Below the pieces are notes generated by a model that worked only from the letters and a program-made list of their open reading frames with translations, had not been told where the DNA came from and searched no databases. 64,000 nt of DNA. Source: Stenopsyche tienmushanensis. Lineage: Eukaryota; Arthropoda; Insecta; Trichoptera; Stenopsychidae. This document shows, piece by piece, positions 58,401-64,000 of the stretch (its first letter is position 1; each line of letters opens with the position of its first letter). The position numbers and the translations under genes are program-made. The DNA is taken from NCBI GenBank assembly GCA_008973525.1, contig WACJ01000309.1, positions 62,001-126,000 on the forward strand, in the 5' to 3' direction.

Positions 58401-59487
58401 TTGTCTAGAATAAGACCTATTACCGAATTCTCGGGATCCAATTATCTTCTACGATGACTACACTCCAACAGCCCTTCCTAAAGGCGATGGTATCCTCAGG
58501 ATGAAATTTTTCAGATCCGCGTCATCCATAACATCGGCGAGAAGGATTTGGTAAATAACGGGATGCGAATTTTAAAGACTAGATTTTTCCCAACGAAGAT
58601 TATTTTGCACTCAGGATCGGCTGCAGTTACGAGGCGTAGACGGCACTTCCAAGAGACTTCAAACCGAACACCATCTCAAACTGAGCACGCGACTCTCGAA
58701 TTTACACTTTGACTCTTTTATAATCGTATCATACAGAAAATCGATAATCAGTGAAACCGTTATTTTGCCGGTACTGAACCGATTCAAAAATATCGGTTTT
58801 ATCGGTTCAGTATACGTCTTACGCTTAAGAGTTTGATTGATTTATGTTGATATACTACGTAAACTTCACCATCCTTATAAAAAAATGCTTGAGTGTATTC
58901 ATCTAATAATACCATGATCTTTACTCTATTTTGATCCTATTAGTTGTCCTGTTAAATAAATATTTTGATAATATTATTATCAAACCAAATTCTAAATTGC
59001 AATCTTAGGTTATTATTGTGTATTTTGTTTGGTTTATCTCTTCTTATACAATATATTTGCTATGAACCCATATCGGGAACCCTAGATTTTAATATCCTTC
59101 TAGTTATAATTATACCTTCAATTATTTATATTATAATATATTTGTCACCTACATGATAACTCTACAAATATAGACATTTTTCAGAAAGATTTTTTTTATA
59201 AGTAAATTATAAATTTAGAACCCTTGCATTGAAGTAAAAATTACAAATAATACGTACTAACGAATCATCAATATTTAATCAATCAATCAATAAAAAGTTC
59301 AAAAATAATTCATCCGGAATTGAATCGAAAACCAGAAAAACCGTTATTTTTTTGTGGAACGAAAATTATAATCGAACCGATATAAATGCTTGGGATTGAA
59401 CCGGAAAGAAAACCGAAATGAGAAACATAAATTTTCGAAGTCCTGGGTTAAATTCACATTCCGATAGGCACCAAAACATTTACACTC
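58401..59487. other. No gene recognised; hAT-like dyads
   Basis: CGGTACTGAACCGATTC with TATCGGTTTTATCGGTTCAG (58770-58815) and AACCGATATAAATGC with GAACCGGAAAGAAAACCG (59373-59416) share words with the 33.1-34.2 kb hAT-like element. They may be its two ends around a degraded body. No coding seen. Confidence 0.35.
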
Positions 59488-59970
59488 TTAAGGCGTCTTC
59501 TCACTTTACAAATTTAAAAAAATCGATTTTTTTTTTTTTTTTTTTAATTTTGAAAGTACATATCTTCAAAAATGTTATATCGAAATTTCATAAAGATCGG
59601 ACGAGTTTAACTACAATTTTAGGTGACTACCTGAGAGCACCCGGCTGCATACGTATTGTTCAGACTCATGGTGCAAGTACAAGAAAGTGGTGAAAAACAA
59701 TCAGATAGAAACTTTTAAACATCCTTCTGCTCTAGCTGAGGATGTTCACGAGGTTTTGAAACCAATTTATGAAGATCTTCGGAGGAAATACCCAAAATAA
59801 CAACGAGTATTTCATCAGCTGTGTCTGGGCAATTTTTCTGCAACCAAAACTTTAAACGCGTTTATCTCAAAACAAGGTTTTTCGGTGGCTTGTTGATGAA
59901 ATTTCGGAAACTATCCGGCCGATTGTCATGAAATTTGAATGACATATTCTTCATAGTTATGGCTAAAACA
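59488..59970 (+). pseudogene. Kolobok-like TTAA element, truncated, with coding remnant
   Basis: TTAA at 59488-59491, then the terminal repeat GGCGTCTTCTCACTTTAC. The segment aligns with the reverse complement of 46650-47135. Plus-strand reading gives APGCIRIVQTHGASTRKW in one frame and SWCKCKKVVKNNQIETFK with ALAEDVHEVLKPIYEDLRRK in another, the SWCK and PIY blocks also seen at 45.1 kb. It ends abruptly near TAGTTATGGCTAAAACACTT with no second terminal repeat. Confidence 0.7.
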
Positions 59971-60860
59971 CTTGATTATTTTTATACTACAAGTCCTCGA
60001 TACACGCGGTTTTGATCTGAATTTTATTATTTTTTTACATTCATATTTCTAACATGTGCACGATTTTTAGATCTTAAAAGATATCCAATGATTTTGAATG
60101 TAATAAAGTACCCCAAATGTAAAAGAGTGCCTTTATCGTGGTTTCATAAGCGTGCCAATACTTTACGTCAAACGTTGCATCTGTCCTATGTGATCCCTAT
60201 TCCAATGACTGTTGAATGAATTTCATCATGATTAAAAATATTTTCATTATAAATCCCAAATGAACCGAAATGAAACCGGACAAATTTAGGGATGGCTGAT
60301 TAAAACATGTCAAAAATGCACCGACACTGCTGCGATTGTCAATTAATACCACCATATCCGAAGAATGTTTATTCGACATTTTCAGCCGAACTTTAATCAA
60401 ATCGTTCATATTTCATACTCGATGATTAAAAATAGCATCGTCAAACTATTTGCGACGGGTGAAATCGAATATCATCCGCTAATATTCCATTCGATGTTTT
60501 GAAATTACGCTCTTTGTTAAATTAAAATTCCTCAAAATCCAATTCATACGCGGCCAAAATATTTTCAAGTTTATTTGAAAACTGCGTCCAGCAATGTTGA
60601 TTAAATTAAAATTACCACTCTTTTAAGCCCGGCTGATTGTTCAAACGATTCCCGCTTCGCTAATAATGAAATACCTCGCAAAAGCTATTCAAATAATTCC
60701 ATTTAATTTTTGTTGGAATGATTTTCGGGAATATTGGCTTTGAAATAAACTGGGATAAATTATCGATTTTTCAACATGAAATATGACCTCACCGTTAGTT
60801 TAATTAACTTTTTTATATTGAGTCCTATTTTTATGAACCAATTGTTGGGATGGGGTTAGA
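59971..60860. other. No gene recognised; apparently single-copy
   Basis: The section 60180-60790 has mixed composition, many TAAT and TTAATTAA-like words, no repeat partners and only short motif-free frames. Confidence 0.3.
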
Positions 60861-60861
60861 T

Positions 60862-61490
60862 AAGTGTTTCTCAACGGGTGCACCGCGGTGCACTGGTGCA
60901 CCGCGAGCTTATTACAAGTGCAGCGCGAAAAAATTGGTAAAAACGAAAAATTCTGCAAAACAGTGAAAACCGAAAAAGTCGTTGGCGAAATTATGAAAGT
61001 CAACGAAAGAGTTAATATAATTTTGAATTAGCCAAATCAATTGCGCGTATGTTAACCGTTTAACGTAGACTTTGGGTATCCTACGCCTCGCAGCCGCAGT
61101 CTGTTCAAAGTGGAGTAAATAAACATGCTGTGGAGAAACAATCGTCTTTGAAATCCATCCCTGTGGAATCCTTCTCGTCAGGTAACTGGGACTGGTCGAC
61201 AGAAGCAAGACGAAGATAACTGGGCCCCGGTATTCAGCTGAGAGTTCTCGCCTACGTTACAATGGATACATTTATTACCAAACGAAATCGTGAATCAGAC
61301 CAAAATATTAATGACACAGGGAGTACAAGTGAAAGAAGTAGTGACGATATTACTAGACATCATACGTCTCATACAAAAGAAAATGTATCCAGTAAAATCA
61401 GAAAATATAATCGACAATATTCTAAAGAATATTTATGTTTCGGTTTTACGTATTTTTACGCATTATGTATTTAACTCAAAGTATGAGTAT
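60862..61490 (+). pseudogene. hAT element 5' end with BED-type transposase N-terminus
   Basis: AGTGTTTCTCAACGGGTGCA (60863 on) followed by the dyad CACCGCGGTGCACTGGTGC is a typical hAT 5' end. The frame at 61262-61474 reads MDTFITKRNRES, a Ser/Asp-rich linker, then SKIRKYNRQYSKEYLCFGFT. This is the opening of the ZBED5-like hAT transposase group, where 'RKY...YL.FGFT' precedes the BED zinc finger. It stops before any zinc ligands, and no catalytic or dimerisation part is recognised downstream. Confidence 0.65.
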
Positions 61491-63160
61491 ATTTGAAAAC
61501 TTCGGTATTTCGGATTGATATTGCGCTATTCGAAAGACTTACCTAAAACAAAGAATTTAAACATCCATTAGACCAAATATTTTGTGTGTATATTTTAGAT
61601 GACAAATTAAATGATAGCTCAAATTTATCTTGTAAATCTTATTATCCTTACCTGAGAGCTCTAACTGCATGAATTTTGAAGTCCTGGACACCTTTGGAAT
61701 TTGGCTCACCAGCAGTTCTTTTGAACCACACTGTACAATTTTTCACAATGTCCATCTAAACTTAAGACTATTGATTGATCAAGGCTGGTCGATTTCGTAA
61801 TCAAACAATTGCGGATTGCTTTTATATTAAACACGATTTCATACCTGAAATTAAATATTTGACACATTTTAGTCCAATTATTTAGCTGATGATATATTTT
61901 TAAAATGATATATGATGTATTTTCTTTAATCTAAGGAAAAATTGATGCTTAATGAAGCTTTTAGCTATGAAATGCTAAATGAATCACTTCCGAATATCGT
62001 ATTTTACATATACATTTGAATGTTAGTCGTGACTTTAAAAAAATGATACAAAAATCGGACCTAAATCCTACATCTTATAATAGACATCTTGATTTACCAA
62101 TACACTATGAGTATTATTTCCGATCTGTGTTCTTGAAATCTCAATGCAATTGTTCAACATTAAACATTTCGATAATAAGCCTAATAATCGTATTACAATA
62201 TACTTAAAAACTATGACTACTTGCCTCAATATTTTAGCTGCATGACGATCAGGATACAGTCTGGAACACGGATCACATTCCAGAACGGCACAACACTCTG
62301 TGTATTAAAAAATATCACTTAACATACGCACATGCACATCCTAACCTGTGAAAATAAAATATAGCTCTGCACCGAATATTGTTGCATAGCATAAACTCGA
62401 CGCCTAAACTGGACGGACAAATTGAAACGCATTTATGATAAATTATTAATATTTATAAGAAAAACTATTTTTTGAAAATCATAGGATTAAATAAGCTGCT
62501 GCGATATATTCCCAAAAATATTATTTTTCAAAAAAAATCACCATCCTTTTCGTTGCATAAATATATTATTTTTTAATGAATTTCAAATTTGATAAAAATA
62601 TTTTTGGGAATATATCAAAAGAGCTCATCTCAGAAAGAATCTCATGCATTCTTTCAATAGTTTTTCATAATAATTTGCATTTGGTATTAATACATTTATA
62701 TTCGTACGCTCAGTTGAGCCGTCGAATTAAGCTAAGCGACAATCAGTGCGTGTTCGGTTCTTAGGTTATACGGTTTGGCTTAATCGTCAGAGGGATATAT
62801 CTTAATAAATAAAGTGCAGTGTTGTTCCAGAATGCGTCCCGTACTCCAGGATCTATCCTGAACATCATGCAGCGTCGATACTCAGGCAAGTGTTCTTAGT
62901 TTTTTAAGTGTTTTGTACTGCGACTTGTAGTAAATTGGAGGTCCTTGATGTCTATTTTAAGATGTAGGATTTAAAGCCGATAAATTTTGTTTTTTTTAAG
63001 CTACGATAAACTTTTGATTTTATTGCCACAATAGACTCTTACATAGGGTGCGGAATAAGATGTCGTTGGTTGAATACAGTAGGATGGTTTCAATGGGTAT
63101 CTGATGAGCTGTGCGCCTGGTCGTGGCGGAATCTTCAAATCGTCATGCAGTCTGACTGCT
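61491..63160. other. No gene recognised
   Basis: The sequence after the hAT N-terminus is AT-rich with short frames that do not match the expected hAT body. The interval 62700-62870 contains TTAATAAATAAAGTGCAGTG and looks like a promoter or LTR-like edge, without a partner. Confidence 0.3.
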
Positions 63161-63169
63161 GAGGAAAGA

Positions 63170-64000
63170 TTCATAATCATCATCGTCATCATCAGTCTGT
63201 GTTCATCCACCGTTGAATGCACGAGTCTTCATCCCTCTCGATCCTCCGCTTTCCGCATCCAGCTTCATCCTGCTATTCTTTCGATGTCGTCAGTCTTACA
63301 GGGGTCTCCACTCCAACACTTTTCTTCCCCATCGACCGTCGTTTCTTCGACACATTTGTCTCCCTCATTGCCACTTAAGTGTGTCAATTCTTTCAGTAGC
63401 GTCTACTACTCGAGTTTTTCTTCGGATATCCTCGTTTTTGATTCTATATTATAAAGACACTCCGAGCATAGATCTCTCTATGGCACGCTGGGAAAACTTT
63501 ATTATGTGTAAAATGCCTGATATTAGATTCCACGTCTTCGTGGGTTAACACTGGGATGATGCGTTGGTTAAATGCTGCCATCCCAGTGGTATTCGTCAGT
63601 CAATTTCTGTTGAGAAATTCTGTCGTCCTAGTTGTATTACTTGTCCCAGATAAGTGTATTAATTTTCAACCTCAATTTGTGTTCCCCCAATGGATATCGC
63701 CCCGAAGGTCTGAGAGTTGTGACTATTTATCATGTCTTCGATTTTATCCATGTTCATTTTCAGACAAATTTTACTTGACACTTCGTTTAGATCTTGGAGC
63801 ATGTCTTGAAGCTTTTCAGACGATTCGGCTATTAATACTATGTCACAATTTCTCCACTTGTGTGTTGTCAATACTGTGTGCGCACTTTTTCCAAGATAGC
63901 AGTTTAAACACATCTTCCAAAGCGTTTATGATAAGCTTGGGAGATAGTTTATATTACAGCGTTGTAGTGAGTCTAAAACTGCCCAAGAAAGACAGTGGCT
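63170..64000 (-). pseudogene. LINE reverse transcriptase 3' end (runs off the window)
   Basis: Minus strand, from the window edge: SPKLIINALEDVFKLLSW, then CDIVLIAESSEKLQDML (the FADD motif degraded to NCD), then SKICLKMNMDKIEDM, IQLGRQNFSTEID and GWQHLTNASSQC. The post-RT domain follows: SQRAIERSMLGVSL, KNEDIRRKTRVVDATERI, then RNDGRWGRKVLEWRP and CIQRWMNTD with a stop near 63192. This is the standard C-terminus of insect endonuclease-RT LINEs. A TGATGATGACGATGATGAT tail follows the stop, as in their 3' UTR. Frameshifts and stops show it is inactive, and the 5' part lies outside. Confidence 0.85.

Noticed and set aside
62700..62870. Promoter or LTR edge with AATAAATAAAGTGCAGTG
   Set aside because: No partner copy, no downstream frame and no terminal TG...CA pair found.
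1..64000. CRISPR array, prophage, operons or other prokaryotic systems
   Set aside because: No regularly spaced repeats or dense gene strings; element content is plainly that of an insect-type nuclear genome.

Overview
The window reads as nuclear DNA of an insect or close arthropod relative: visibly AT-rich, no long open reading frame, and packed with fossils of element classes typical of insect genomes (several mariner lineages, TTAA-flanked MITEs, Helitrons, hAT, pogo/Tigger-like, a Kolobok/Mutator-like element, one LTR family, a tRNA-headed SINE and a LINE). I cannot name the species. I recognise no host exon, rRNA gene, functional tRNA gene or CRISPR array. Nearly every interpretable feature is a mobile element or its relic, and every recognised coding stretch is broken by stops, frameshifts or deletions, so the window is best described as a transposon graveyard in an intergenic or intronic desert. 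All homology calls come from reading motifs by eye.

Layout. 0-8 kb: a palindromic mariner MITE, a pogo-like MITE with perfect 25-bp inverted ends holding a nested TTAA-type repeat, two short Helitron pieces, and a ~600-bp dispersed repeat ('family C'). 8-19 kb: a long quiet stretch, then mariner relics, two LTR fragments, TTAA repeats, an inverted Helitron fragment and a 377-bp TIR element carrying a transposase tail. 19.4-22.7 kb: the largest element, a decayed autonomous Helitron with N-terminal, replication-side and Pif1-type helicase remnants, a CTAG 3' end and repeated 5' modules. 24.7-31.6 kb: a cluster of MITEs (two copies of a hairpin-rich TTAA MITE, mariner MITEs) plus mariner coding relics. 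33-41.2 kb: a hAT-like element with a nested TTAA repeat, a possible piggyBac 3' end and two mariner relics. 43.5-47.2 kb: a SINE with a 12-bp target duplication, an LTR, a Kolobok/Mutator-like transposase fragment, and a TTAA-flanked element whose insertion is proved by an empty site elsewhere in the window. 49-59 kb: family C again, two more LTR copies (one with leader), and mariner and Tigger-like relics. 59.5-64 kb: a second Kolobok-like copy, a BED-type hAT N-terminus, and at the right edge a LINE 3' end on the minus strand that runs out of the window.

How the parts relate. Short non-autonomous elements share terminal repeats with decayed coding copies: the mariner family at 37.7-38.5 kb matches MITEs at 0.15 and 30.7 kb, and the 59.5-kb Kolobok-like copy matches the 46-kb element. 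Insertions are nested, which gives relative ages. Stretches between elements (for example 47.2-49.2, 52.99-53.9, 55.3-57.4 and 60-60.9 kb) show no repeats or coding signal and would be the places to look for conserved regulatory DNA.
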